Positions 51,224-60,900 of a stretch of DNA of 64,000 nt are shown here, piece after piece. Below the pieces are notes generated by a model that worked only from the letters and a program-made list of their open reading frames with translations, did no database searches and had not been told where the DNA came from. This DNA is from JAFLCA01 sp041907145 (GTDB taxonomy: Bacteria > Bdellovibrionota_C > UBA2361 > JAFLCA01). Each line of letters opens with the position of its first letter. Positions within the stretch are counted from its first letter, which is position 1. The position numbers and the translations under genes are program-made. Where the stretch lies: contig JAYRHW010000189.1 of assembly GCA_041907145.1 (NCBI GenBank), forward strand, positions 5,797-69,796. Reading direction: 5' to 3'.

Positions 51224-52411
51224 CTACGCTCCCTGCGCTTGGGCCGCAAGGCGTTCGTAGGCGGCGAGCGTTTGCTCGCCGGTCTTACTCCAGGTGAAAA
51301 GCTTCGCTTGCTCAGGGCCCCGTGATTTCAATCGCTGAGAGAGCTCCGAAGTATGCAGAACGGCAAACAATTCACGCGCAGCCTGTTCAAAGTCATTCGG
51401 ATCCACCATGAGTGCCGCATCACCCAGGACCTCCGGCATACTCGAAGTCCCAGAACTTACGACCGGGGCTCCGGCCGCCATCGCTTCGAGAGGTGGCAGT
51501 CCGAACCCCTCATACAAGCTCGGGAAGAAAAACACCGCACAAGTAGCATAAAGCTGCAAAAGGTCCGAATCGTCTACGAATCCCGGAGTCACCACATCCG
51601 CTTCCAAGCCGAGTACCTTTATCAGGTGCTCGACCTTAGTATACTGGGCATCGGATTGAATGTTGCCGGCCATGAGCAGTACAGGAGCGATTTGCCCCTG
51701 CTCGATGCTCATGCACTTTAGAATACTAAACGTGTGCAATAATCCAGCCGCATTTTTACGCTGATCAATTCCTCCGACGTACAGAACCAGGGGCCGGCCT
51801 GATGGAATCCGATACCGGGATAACAATGGCTGCAAATCGCGCGGCGCCTGGGCGTCGAAAAACTTCCGGTCAACGCCCAAGTGTGTGACGACTATTCTGT
51901 CTTCCGGCACCCCCAACATTCTGTGCACATCGCGTGCGGTGTTATGGCTGATTGCAACGATGAGCGAAGCATTCTTGATCGCCTGCATCTCCAAGAATCT
52001 GGCGAACGCAAAACGCCAGGTAGGCTTGTCGGCTTTATAGAGATCTTTGAGCACCAGGGGAATAAGATCGAGCACCGTTAGAATGTAGCGCTTTGGACTC
52101 CAAGCCGGCGCATCCATATGCGCCGGAAAGTGCACCGCATCAAATTGGCTTAGCGCCCCCTTCCTGAGCCGCAATGGATACAAGATTTGCTGGCTTAAGG
52201 TGCGTTTGCCGGCCGGAAGCGCATCAATACACCGCAGTGCGAGAGAAGGCTCCTTGAAGGCAGTTTGATCGAAGGACCCCACTTGCAAGCCGGCCCCGGA
52301 GTACCCCTTCAGGTAGCGGTGCAGCTCTTGCACGTAGCGTCCGATTCCGCGCAATGCGTGATTCTTAAAGCTCGTGTCGAGCGCGCTGGTGTCCAGTCCG
52401 ATCGAGTACAT
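51224..52411 (-). CDS. GT4-type glycosyltransferase
   Basis: 395 residues, GT-B fold. It begins YSIGLDTSALDTSF and RGIGRYVQELHRYL; the C-terminal donor half has LVLYVGGIDQRKNAAGLL, FFPSLYEGFGLPPLEAMAAGAPVVSS and SSMPEVLGDAALMVDP, with the Glu residues of the EX7E motif in the GFGLPPLE segment. It would add a sugar from a nucleotide donor in the cytoplasm. Two bases separate it from the next gene. Confidence 0.9.
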   Translation of the reverse strand: MYSIGLDTSALDTSFKNHALRGIGRYVQELHRYLKGYSGAGLQVGSFDQTAFKEPSLALRCIDALPAGKRTLSQQILYPLRLRKGALSQFDAVHFPAHMDAPAWSPKRYILTVLDLIPLVLKDLYKADKPTWRFAFARFLEMQAIKNASLIVAISHNTARDVHRMLGVPEDRIVVTHLGVDRKFFDAQAPRDLQPLLSRYRIPSGRPLVLYVGGIDQRKNAAGLLHTFSILKCMSIEQGQIAPVLLMAGNIQSDAQYTKVEHLIKVLGLEADVVTPGFVDDSDLLQLYATCAVFFFPSLYEGFGLPPLEAMAAGAPVVSSGTSSMPEVLGDAALMVDPNDFEQAARELFAVLHTSELSQRLKSRGPEQAKLFTWSKTGEQTLAAYERLAAQAQGA

Positions 52412-52418
52412 AGAATAT

Positions 52419-53516
52419 TTAACTACCCGTGGCGGATTTTGCCGACCGGCGCCGAATAGATTGCGCGAGGAGACCTTGCACCTGCTCCGAGAATTTCTCG
52501 ACCGACAGCTCTGACGCTCGCTGCTTGCCTGCCTCGATCATTCGGGTACGCAGCTTAGCATCTGAGTACACTCGAAACATCAATTCCGCAATCTCAGGGT
52601 GCTTCTTCTCCTTTACGAGTATGCCGCCAGCTCCAATCGTCTGAGGCAGAGCTGACGAAGCGAACGAAATAACGGGAAGTCCGAAGTGCATGGCCTCGAT
52701 GACCGGCAAGCAGAAGCCCTCATGCTCGCTCATACACAGATACATGCTGGCAGCCTGATACAGGGATTTCAATTCGCTATCGTCGCGTTGACCTATAAAA
52801 TGCACGCTCTCGTCGATGCCAAGCTGCTGAACGAGTCGCTTAAGTCCGAATGAATACACCTCGGTATCGATGTCAATGCCTACCAGCCATAATTTCGAGG
52901 TCTGGTGAATATGTTTCTGCAGAAAGTAGAAGCACTTGATTATATCCTCGACGCACTTATTTGGCGCGAATCGTCCGACATGCAGCACATGCAACGAAGG
53001 ATCGCTCTGCAGCAGCGATAATATACCCGGATTAGCCGGCACTGACCATTTCTCTGAGTCGATGGGGAGCTCGAGCACACTGGCATCGAATCCCAACGTT
53101 TTATGTTCTCCCGCATTGAATGCCGAGTCAGCGATAAGTAAGTCGCTAAGTCTGCAGAGTTCGGGCAATTCCCGCAGTCCCCGCTCGATGTCGGCCGCGA
53201 TGCGAGGATTAGTCGAGCGAAACCAGTGTGCAGGGGTCAAGTTATGATATATCAACGCTCGACCAACGGTACTAAGACCACGATAGAGATCATTGAGCGG
53301 GGAGCCCAGCGAGTAATGGAGAATCACCTCACCCGAAAAGGCCTGCGGAAAGTCACGCACATCTCGCGCTTGTGACTTGTACTTAGGGTGAACGTTAATT
53401 GCGAAAATCTCCGAACTGATCCCCATCTGCTGGAGGCAGCGGCGCAGCGCCAGCACCTCGCCTGAAATGGCGTCCCCGTAACTGAGTGTATGTACCAGCT
53501 GGTGAACTTCTCGCAT
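52419..53516 (-). CDS. GT4-type glycosyltransferase
   Basis: 365 residues, GT-B fold. N-terminal half contains SYGDAISGEVLALRRCLQQMG and LHYSLGSPLNDLY; the C-terminal half has VLHVGRFAPNKCVEDIIKCFYFL and LCMSEHEGFCLPVIEAMHFGLPVISF with the EX7E-type Glu pair. It resembles mannosyltransferases of O-antigen operons, but the sugar cannot be read. Between a permease gene and the other GT4 gene. Confidence 0.88.
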   Translation of the reverse strand: MREVHQLVHTLSYGDAISGEVLALRRCLQQMGISSEIFAINVHPKYKSQARDVRDFPQAFSGEVILHYSLGSPLNDLYRGLSTVGRALIYHNLTPAHWFRSTNPRIAADIERGLRELPELCRLSDLLIADSAFNAGEHKTLGFDASVLELPIDSEKWSVPANPGILSLLQSDPSLHVLHVGRFAPNKCVEDIIKCFYFLQKHIHQTSKLWLVGIDIDTEVYSFGLKRLVQQLGIDESVHFIGQRDDSELKSLYQAASMYLCMSEHEGFCLPVIEAMHFGLPVISFASSALPQTIGAGGILVKEKKHPEIAELMFRVYSDAKLRTRMIEAGKQRASELSVEKFSEQVQGLLAQSIRRRSAKSATGS

Positions 53517-53525
53517 GGCCGAACG

Positions 53526-54305
53526 TTATAACAACTCTGCAAAGCTGTCGCGGAACCGGCTGTACACCATGTTCCCGAGCACCAGGGCTACCCCGGCCCA
53601 GGCCATCAGATACGCCCAGGAATAGAAGGCAGGCACCACCCCATCCAGAACAAGGCTATGGTACATCATGAGCAACCCCGCGAAAGGGTTAATATCGAGA
53701 GTAAATCGAAAGGCTTGCGGCACGTTACTGGCGGGATACACGACTGGGCAGAGGAAAAACAGCAGAGTTAGAAAATTACCCAGAATATGCTGCACGTCTC
53801 GGAACTGCACGTTGAGCGCCGAAAGACAGAGTCCGGCGCCATAGAGCAGCAGCGCCTGCAGCACTATGCAGAACGGCAGCAGCAGTAGACTGGAATGAAA
53901 CGGCATATGCGCGGCATACATGAAGACAGCCAACAGGGGTAGTGACAACAAAAAATTTACCATGGTCGTGATGACAGCAACGAAGGGCAGTATATGCGCC
54001 GGAAACATCGATTTGGTAATGAGATGTCCGCTCGATACGATCGACGAGGTAGACTCCGAAAGTCCGCTCGTGGTCCATATCCAGGGTAGCAGTCCGCAAA
54101 AAAGAAAAATGGTGTAGTTCTCGACGCTGTTGAAGCGAAGGTAGAATTGAAAGACCAGGGTGTACACGAGCATCAAGCAGAGCGGGTTCAAGAACGACCA
54201 TAAAAATCCCAGCGCCGAACCGCGGTAGCGCATGGCCAGATGCCGACCAACGAGCGCGCCAATCAGCGCACGAAATTTCCAGAGTTCACGTATGCTCTCA
54301 AGCAC
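53526..54305 (-). CDS. ABC-2 polysaccharide export permease (Wzm-type)
   Basis: 259 residues from GTG 54305, which is preceded by GGGAGAG; the open frame runs another 54 codons upstream but overlaps the ATPase gene. The N-terminus RELWKFRALIGALVGRHLAMRYRGSALGFLWSFLNP is typical of Wzm/TagG/KpsM permeases, and six transmembrane helices follow, with FRDVQHILGNFLTLLFFLCPVVYP. It would form the channel for glycan export with the Wzt-like ATPase four bases upstream. Confidence 0.9.
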   Translation of the reverse strand: MLESIRELWKFRALIGALVGRHLAMRYRGSALGFLWSFLNPLCLMLVYTLVFQFYLRFNSVENYTIFLFCGLLPWIWTTSGLSESTSSIVSSGHLITKSMFPAHILPFVAVITTMVNFLLSLPLLAVFMYAAHMPFHSSLLLLPFCIVLQALLLYGAGLCLSALNVQFRDVQHILGNFLTLLFFLCPVVYPASNVPQAFRFTLDINPFAGLLMMYHSLVLDGVVPAFYSWAYLMAWAGVALVLGNMVYSRFRDSFAELL

Positions 54306-54309
54306 AATA

Positions 54310-55641
54310 TTACTCTCCCGCCTTGAGCTGCAAAATCTTTCCGTCGAGCAGCCACTGATGCGCTGGTGCGAATACGCCGATATCCTTATGCGTGGACCGC
54401 ACGACAAAGGACACCGCTGCCTTGTGGTAGTCAAAGGGATATCCATCGTCCCGGTGCACCGCCACATCCAGCGTGTAGGATCCTTCCAAAAGGCCTATTC
54501 GTGGGAGCTTGATGGTAAGCCGCCCTGATTTTTCCAACCGCGGCAAGCTTAGGCGCTCGAGATCGGTATTCGTCCCGTACACGACCAGTCCATCGGCGCG
54601 ATTAATGGCGATGCCAAATACGCAGCTGGGAACCTGCTCGTTTACCAAATATCGGAGCTCGATCCCGCAAGCATCTTCGGTGTGGAACAGGTGCCGGGCC
54701 TCGCCCTTCTCATCCACCAAGCTCACCGAATCGATAACTACCTCTCGGCTTCCCCAACGCGCTGCCTCTGTCTTGGGCTCGGATTCGGCTATCGGATGGC
54801 TCTGTGCTTCATGACGTTCAAGTTCGGCTTCCTCTCCTCGCTCGATGAACTGCCGGTAATGATCGATGACACGCCGCGGGTCGCCGCGATCTCTAACAAT
54901 TCCCTCATGCAGCCATACGGCTTCATCGCACCAGCGCTCAACGGCATCGAGGTCATGCGTCACCAATAGAAGAGTTTTCCCCTCCTTGCGGAGCCGCGCG
55001 ATGCGCTCCTTGCACTTGCTGACGAACGCGGCATCGCCGACAGCCAGCACTTCATCGACGATCAAGACATCGGGATCGGTATGAACGGCCAAACTAAAGC
55101 CGAGCCTCATGAACATACCCGAAGAATAGGTCCGCACCGGATCGTCTATTACCGCTTCCAGTTCAGCGAAGGAGACTATTTCATCAAATCGCTCATCAAT
55201 TTGCGCACGCGTGAGCCCGTGCATGACGCCGCCCAGGTATAAGTTCTCCCTCCCCGTAAAATCGGGATGAAAACCGGCACCCAATTCGATCAACGCTGCC
55301 ACCCTGCCGTGAAGCTGCACCCGGCCGGCGTCCGGCTTGTAAATGCCGCTGATGAGTTTGAGCAGCGTGGATTTACCGGAGCCGTTGCGGCCGATGATTC
55401 CTACGGAAGCTCCCTGGGGGATACGAATGGTGAGATCTTGAATCGCTCTCGTGATATTGCCTTCTGGCGCAGCCTTGGGGAAAGCAAACCGGAGCAGAGA
55501 CGATTTGAGCGTCGTGTACCCGCCCTTGAGAGTCTGGCGACGAAAGGACTTGCTTAGGTCAACTATCTCCAGCGCGTAGCGTATTCCCTCAGCCTTTGCC
55601 GACGGCGATTGAACTACTGCTGCGGCTGTCGCGGTCTGCAC
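54310..55641 (-). CDS. ABC exporter ATPase with carbohydrate-binding domain (Wzt-type)
   Basis: 443 residues from GTG 55641. Walker A is GRNGSGKST (84-92), the signature YSSGM (172-176) and Walker B DVLIVDEVLA (191-200). After the ATPase and a charged linker, residues ~295-440 form a Wzt-type beta-sandwich that binds the capped end of an O-antigen (VVIDSVSLVDEKGEARH, ELRYLVNEQ). Its presence means the exported glycan has a terminal modification recognised by this domain; no capping enzyme is in the window. Confidence 0.92.
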   Translation of the reverse strand: MQTATAAAVVQSPSAKAEGIRYALEIVDLSKSFRRQTLKGGYTTLKSSLLRFAFPKAAPEGNITRAIQDLTIRIPQGASVGIIGRNGSGKSTLLKLISGIYKPDAGRVQLHGRVAALIELGAGFHPDFTGRENLYLGGVMHGLTRAQIDERFDEIVSFAELEAVIDDPVRTYSSGMFMRLGFSLAVHTDPDVLIVDEVLAVGDAAFVSKCKERIARLRKEGKTLLLVTHDLDAVERWCDEAVWLHEGIVRDRGDPRRVIDHYRQFIERGEEAELERHEAQSHPIAESEPKTEAARWGSREVVIDSVSLVDEKGEARHLFHTEDACGIELRYLVNEQVPSCVFGIAINRADGLVVYGTNTDLERLSLPRLEKSGRLTIKLPRIGLLEGSYTLDVAVHRDDGYPFDYHKAAVSFVVRSTHKDIGVFAPAHQWLLDGKILQLKAGE

Positions 55642-55644
55642 GTA

Positions 55645-56193
55645 TTAGCTCTGTTGAATAATGTAAATGGAAGGGAGATTACGCCAACGATTACAATCTT
55701 CCATGCCATATCCGACCATCCACTCGGGTCCCTTATACTCGAAGGCTGCCCATTCAGGATTGAAGGTCTCCTCTTCGAGGACGCGCTTTATCAATACAGC
55801 CGAGCGAACCTTGAGCGCGCCTGCGTCATAAAATGCCTTCGTAAGCAGCTTCAGTGTCTTGCCGGAATCACAGATGTCATCCACGAGCAGCACGGAACGG
55901 CCACGCACGTGCACATCCTCCATACTTACCCGCGCCTCGGTTCGCTGCACGTTGTTATCACCGCTTTCATAGACCCAGGTACGCACCGGGGCGATCTCTA
56001 CGGAAGACTGAATCTGTCGAACGAGATCAGCGAAGAAGAAAATCCCGCCTCTAAGCACTGGAATGGTTACCAGGTCGGTATGCGAATCCTGCCAGACGGC
56101 ATTCGCCCAGGCGCTAATATCCTCGCCTAGCCGCTTCACCTGCGATTCGATTTGCTGAGGGGTATATTGCAGCTTGAAGTTCGAAGGAATCAT
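55645..56193 (-). CDS. hpt: Hypoxanthine phosphoribosyltransferase
   Basis: Purine salvage enzyme, 182 residues. PRPP motif VLLVDDICDSGKTL, with VRTWVYESGDNN and the C-terminal VGYGMEDCNRWRNLPSIYII characteristic of Hpt-type enzymes. It heads the polysaccharide operon, with three bases before the Wzt gene and a predicted promoter upstream. The link with export genes has no obvious biochemical reason. Confidence 0.88.
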   Translation of the reverse strand: MIPSNFKLQYTPQQIESQVKRLGEDISAWANAVWQDSHTDLVTIPVLRGGIFFFADLVRQIQSSVEIAPVRTWVYESGDNNVQRTEARVSMEDVHVRGRSVLLVDDICDSGKTLKLLTKAFYDAGALKVRSAVLIKRVLEEETFNPEWAAFEYKGPEWMVGYGMEDCNRWRNLPSIYIIQQS

Positions 56194-56252
56194 AGTGAGC
56201 GACGCCCCTAACCTATTGTAATAACGAGAATTTACACGCTTTAGGAGGCTGC

Positions 56253-56281
56253 ATCGTACTATAGGGGAGTCGAATAATCAA
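56253..56281 (-). promoter_or_regulatory. Sigma70-type promoter of the hpt-export-pepN operon
   Basis: On the minus strand TTGATT (56276-56281) and TACGAT (56253-56258) are separated by exactly 17 bases, four of six matches each. It lies about 60 bases before the hpt ATG and would drive about 10.6 kb of closely spaced genes to 45569. Confidence 0.35.
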
Positions 56282-56380
56282 AGATTCAGACATGCTACAC
56301 TTAAGGCAAAGGTTCTGGTTTTGTGCAGGCCGGAAATACAGGATAAGTGTTGATAAGCGGTGGGTGGAGAGGAAAGAAAC

Positions 56381-56773
56381 ATGCGCATCGGGAAACTCTT
56401 GGTAATTGGCGGACTGCTGCTGGAACTGTCCGGGTGCGGCTCCGGTGATGGGCGCGAGCCTGGCATTATCCGTGACATCAAGCATTTTTTTCGCAGCACG
56501 AGTAATACCATAGAGGGATACACTCCTAGTCGCGACCAGATCTCGGCAACCGCGACAAAGCAATTTCAGGATATGTTTACATTCGAGTACCGAGTAGTAG
56601 AGGTTGACAATGCTGTGACTGCGGAGCAACTGGAGCGAAAGCTCGCCGAGCTTGGGCAGGATCGCTGGGAATGCACGCAACTTCTCGAGCGCGGATCCTC
56701 TTATATGATTCCTTGCCGGCGCCGTCCCATAAGTCTGCTCCGATATGCGCTTAGATTTTTGCCGATCCCATAA
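56381..56773 (+). CDS. Small outer-membrane or periplasmic lipoprotein
   Basis: 130 residues from ATG 56381, preceded by GGAGAGGAAAG. The lipobox LLELSGC gives Cys19 after cleavage. The mature part is mixed, with a helix VTAEQLERKLAELGQDRWECTQLL and a hydrophobic basic end. No domain I know. It shares one base of stop and start (TAATG) with the M48 peptidase gene, so the two may act together; the second also is a lipoprotein. Confidence 0.65.
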   Translation: MRIGKLLVIGGLLLELSGCGSGDGREPGIIRDIKHFFRSTSNTIEGYTPSRDQISATATKQFQDMFTFEYRVVEVDNAVTAEQLERKLAELGQDRWECTQLLERGSSYMIPCRRRPISLLRYALRFLPIP

Positions 56774-57840
56774 TGCGATATCTGTTGTTCACTTTTCTCC
56801 TGACTCTGTCGGCCTGCGCGTCGCAGCGCCCGTTGCTGCCTCCCGGGGAAGTGCCCGAGCAAACTGAAGTCGCCTCGGATGATGAGCAGTACGGACAAGC
56901 GGTCTTGAATCAACTCATGGATCGCTACGAGCTGGACACCGATGATACTCGCATCAATAGAGTGCGCGATATAGCTCAGCGACTGACGGAGACAAAGAAC
57001 CCCAACAGCAATCCTTGGCATATTTACGTGCTAAAGGATCCGGATTTCAAGAATGCCGCGGCTACCCGCGGCAATTATATTTTCGTCTGGACCGGGATCC
57101 TAGAGACCGTCAGAGATGATGATGAACTCGCGACGATCTTGGCTCATGAAATTGGCCACGTCCTTGCAGGTCACACCTTGCCCGATCCTTCGGAGGAAGT
57201 GAGCAGCATGATAGCCGGCATCGCCGGAACGGCCACCGGGCAGGTGCTTTCAGCTCAGGGCGCCGTAGGCATTTTAGCCAGCCTCGCGGATTCCTTAGTT
57301 CGCTCGACGATGGAAGCGGTGTTGGTTAATCCCGACTTAAAGCGAAAAGAGCTGGAAGCCGATCAGGTGGGGCTCTTCTTAATGGCTGAAGCGGGATTCG
57401 ATCCCGAAAGAGCAGTGAGTTTTTGGGAACGCATAAAGGATGACCCCGATTTCGGAGGATTTCCGATTGCATTTCTTTCTTCGCACCCCTCCTCCGAGGA
57501 TCGCTTCCTCAGGCTCCAACAGCTTTTGCCTGAAGCTGAAGAAGTTTATCACGGTAAACGCAAGGACTCGCGCTTCATTGCAGACCCAGGGCGCAGCGAT
57601 TTCGTTCTATCACAGCGGGAGGTCTCTGCGCGTAAAGAAACCTGGGTTGTGCTGGAACCCACGGCTGCGGTGATGGACGCGCCCAAAGCCGAAGCTAAGC
57701 GCGTTGGGACTTTGAAAGTTGGGGCCAAGGTAACCGTGGTCGGCCACCGCGGACCCTGGCTAGAAATTTCCGAGCCCTCGCAAGGCTTCGTCAAGGGAAC
57801 TGACCTTGCTCCATTTAAGACCGATAGTTTTGCGCGTTAG
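56773..57840 (+). CDS. M48 metallopeptidase lipoprotein with SH3-like domain
   Basis: 355 residues. Lipobox LTLSAC gives Cys15. The zinc motif is HEIGH (125-129) in a helix, and the third-ligand Glu lies in RKELEADQVG. Such proteins (BepA/YcaL/LoiP type) act in outer-membrane protein quality control. The C-terminal ~70 residues (290-350) are an SH3b-like domain that could bind peptidoglycan. It is translationally coupled with the small lipoprotein gene upstream. Confidence 0.9.
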   Translation: MRYLLFTFLLTLSACASQRPLLPPGEVPEQTEVASDDEQYGQAVLNQLMDRYELDTDDTRINRVRDIAQRLTETKNPNSNPWHIYVLKDPDFKNAAATRGNYIFVWTGILETVRDDDELATILAHEIGHVLAGHTLPDPSEEVSSMIAGIAGTATGQVLSAQGAVGILASLADSLVRSTMEAVLVNPDLKRKELEADQVGLFLMAEAGFDPERAVSFWERIKDDPDFGGFPIAFLSSHPSSEDRFLRLQQLLPEAEEVYHGKRKDSRFIADPGRSDFVLSQREVSARKETWVVLEPTAAVMDAPKAEAKRVGTLKVGAKVTVVGHRGPWLEISEPSQGFVKGTDLAPFKTDSFAR

Positions 57841-57920
57841 TGGTCCATTTTATTTCGACTCTCGCTACCGCGTGGACAATTTTCTCAATCTAAACCTTAC
57901 ACAACCTACAAGGTCGTCTT

Positions 57921-60900
57921 CTAAGGTACCGTGAAAAGCTTACCCGCGGCGTTTAGATAGAGCTTTTCCATCTCGGCAGCGTTAAATGGCCGGGAGCCGA
58001 TTCTCCCGAAGATACTGACCTGATGCCCAGTTTCATCAACGGCGCGGTCGCGGTCCAGCGGCTTCGAAATATAGAGAGCCGGGCCATGCGTGGCACGATG
58101 GGCAATCACCAGCGGCTTTACTTCGGGGGAAAATCCATAAAAGGTTGGTACACGCTCCGGATCGGTTAACTGGAGGACCTTGAATCCGTTCTTACCATCC
58201 GCAAGATAGCCAAAGAGCGAGGCATTCGTAGTGGCCACTTTTACATCATTCAGATCATCGATTTTTCCTCCATCATTGAAGACCTGATAGACTTTGGGCT
58301 GTTCAGGCCGTTCAATATCCACGATGACTAAACCTTGCGAGCCCCCCGCTACATAGGCATAGGTACGCGCCACATAAAGCCCACGAGCGTCAGGGAGGGC
58401 GATATGCGCATGCACGATTTCGTGCGCCTTATCTATATGCGTGATGTCTACGACGTGAAAGCCATCCGCTGCGGTGACAAAGGCGTAGCGAAACTGCACG
58501 GCGATGCCTGTGGGGTGGTTCATCGGCACAGTCGCCAGCACTTTTGGCTGGAGCGGTTCATCAAGATCGATGATTACCAGCGAATTTGTGGTTGCAATGA
58601 ATGCCCGAGCACCTGCCAACGTAATGGCTCGTGCCCCAGTCAAAATTCCCCCTTCGTTCCAGGTAAGCGCACGACTTAGAAAGTTGTTGCTTGGTTCGCG
58701 ATCAGCCAGCGTGTCGACATTGACGGCAATTAAACCCTCCTCGCTATCGGTAATATATGCGTAGTGGTAGATCGGATGCATGGGTTGTTCGAGATTCTCC
58801 TCGAGCGGCTTTCTAAACGGGGCTATCGGCATAGTGGTGGGGAATGCGAACGAAGTGGCATTCGTGGTTGGTACATGCAAATCCTGTCCAAGCGGAGAGA
58901 CCGGTGAGGTCGTGATTCGTTCCGAAAAGCCCTTGTTCCCGACGTTTGCGATATCATAGCAGCGGAAGCCTCCGGTACCCGCGGTCGTGCAGGCATATTC
59001 GCCTCGAGCCTGGATAGTATTCGTGACCCCACCGGCACCATGATGAGTCTGAGATTCCAGCAGTTCCTGTCCCCGATCTTGATGCGCCTTGAAGTTATCG
59101 GGGTAGGCAAATCGTTGCAAATAACTGCCGATGACTGCTTGAGGCTCGCTCCACTCGGTGACTTGCACAGCCTCGAGGCCGGCACTGCCGGTTGCTACGT
59201 AGCTGTGGTAGCCCATGAAGTTGACGAAGTTAGTTCCCAAAAGCAAAAGCTGCGCCATGATTGCGTTGTTGTCATTCGCCTTCGAGACGTGACAGTCATT
59301 ACAACCCTTCGTTTCGACCGTGCGCACGGTATGCGGGAAATGCGGCGCAAAAGCCTGCGAGCTAAACCCGGCCGCCGATATCGGCGGCTGCTGTACGTAG
59401 ATCTTCTGCCGGTTGATATCAGTAGAGCTAAGTATGAGCGCGCTTGAAGATCGCACCGGCACGATTTTGTTTCCCTTCGCCGGTCCGTGCAGGCCAATCT
59501 GATACATTTCATCACGGGCAACCTGAGGATTGTAACTGGCCCAATTGCGAGTGAGCTTGCCGTCATAGTGGTTCGATGTCTTCATCCAGTTTGCCTGAAT
59601 CGGCAAGTGGCAGCCCGCACACCCGGTAATCCACGAGCTATGGCAGGTGAAACAAGCCATTTTATCATTCGAGTGTGCAAGCAGTTTAACTTGGTCCGCT
59701 GCCGCATCGACCTGCTTCAAACTGACCGAGCTGGGCGTGGTTTGCTCAGCGGTCAGCCGAGCTGTAAGTTTCGCCTTGGCGGACTTGGCGTTGAAGTCGG
59801 GACTGTTTGGATCGACCGAGTCCCTGACCTGCCTGACCTTCCACTCAAGCCCCTGCGTAAGAGTCGAACGTTGATAAAGCTCACTCCCCTTCCATAGGAA
59901 GCGCAGATCGCCGAAGGGGGTGCGCATGGTACTTAGATCTCGACCGCCCGGAGGCGCTGCGGGACCGGATGTCTTGAGCGTGGCACGCGCCGCCACTGAA
60001 CCGTGGCAATCCTCGCAGCCAATCTCAACCGCCTGGGCGACTTCGCCGTACATATTGCCGTCGCCATGCGCATCCTGGTCAAAGTGACAATCAACACAGT
60101 GCATGCCCTTGTCGACATGAATGTCGGCCATATGCACGGCCTTTTTGAATTTATCGGGGTCGCTGGCAGAAACTAGCCGTCCCTTGGCATCTAGAAGATT
60201 ACCCTTTCGATCACGCTTGAAAATGGCTCTAAAATTCCAACCATGACCGTGGTAATCGGCGAACTGAGTATCCTTGAGTGTAGAATTCAGGTCGATGACG
60301 TTCTTCAAGAACTGGTTATCGGTCCAAAGCCCGCGAGCCGCGGCCTCTTCGGGATTGTGCTCCAAAGACTGATGCAATTCTTCATCGGTGGGGTTCCGTT
60401 GCTGCTTTGGCCACATCGACGGAGCATCCGACTCATAATCCCACATCGTATAACCAAGAAATGAGTTCACGAACATATTGGGCTGATGCATATGGCAAAC
60501 CATGCACTGGCTTGTGGGAATGGCGCGTGAGAACTCGTGGCGCAGCGGGTGTCCCTCTTCATCCTTCGGAATGGTCGGATCGACGGTCTGTGTTTTGCCA
60601 TCATTGCCAAATTTGGCGTAAGGACCGGAGTGTGAGGGATCCCTATCGTTAGCATAGACGACATGGCACCCTGTGCAGCCGCTGCTGCGGTAATCACCCG
60701 GATGATCGTTAGTTCCGAGAAACGACAAGTGCGGATCGTTGAGACGCGTCTTATGAATATTGAGCACCGGAATTGCTACTCGTGACCCGGTTCCCAGACC
60801 GCGGTTCGAAGCGCGAATATCAGGCTTGCCGGATTCTTCCAAAGGATTTGGCAGCCCAATTTCCGCAAAGCTGCTCTTAATGAACTGCCCGCCCCGCTCA

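Noticed and set aside
54306..54467. 54-codon extension of the Wzm-type permease
   Set aside because: It overlaps the Wzt gene and is Cys/Arg-rich without membrane character. GTG 54305 has a ribosome site and the family start.
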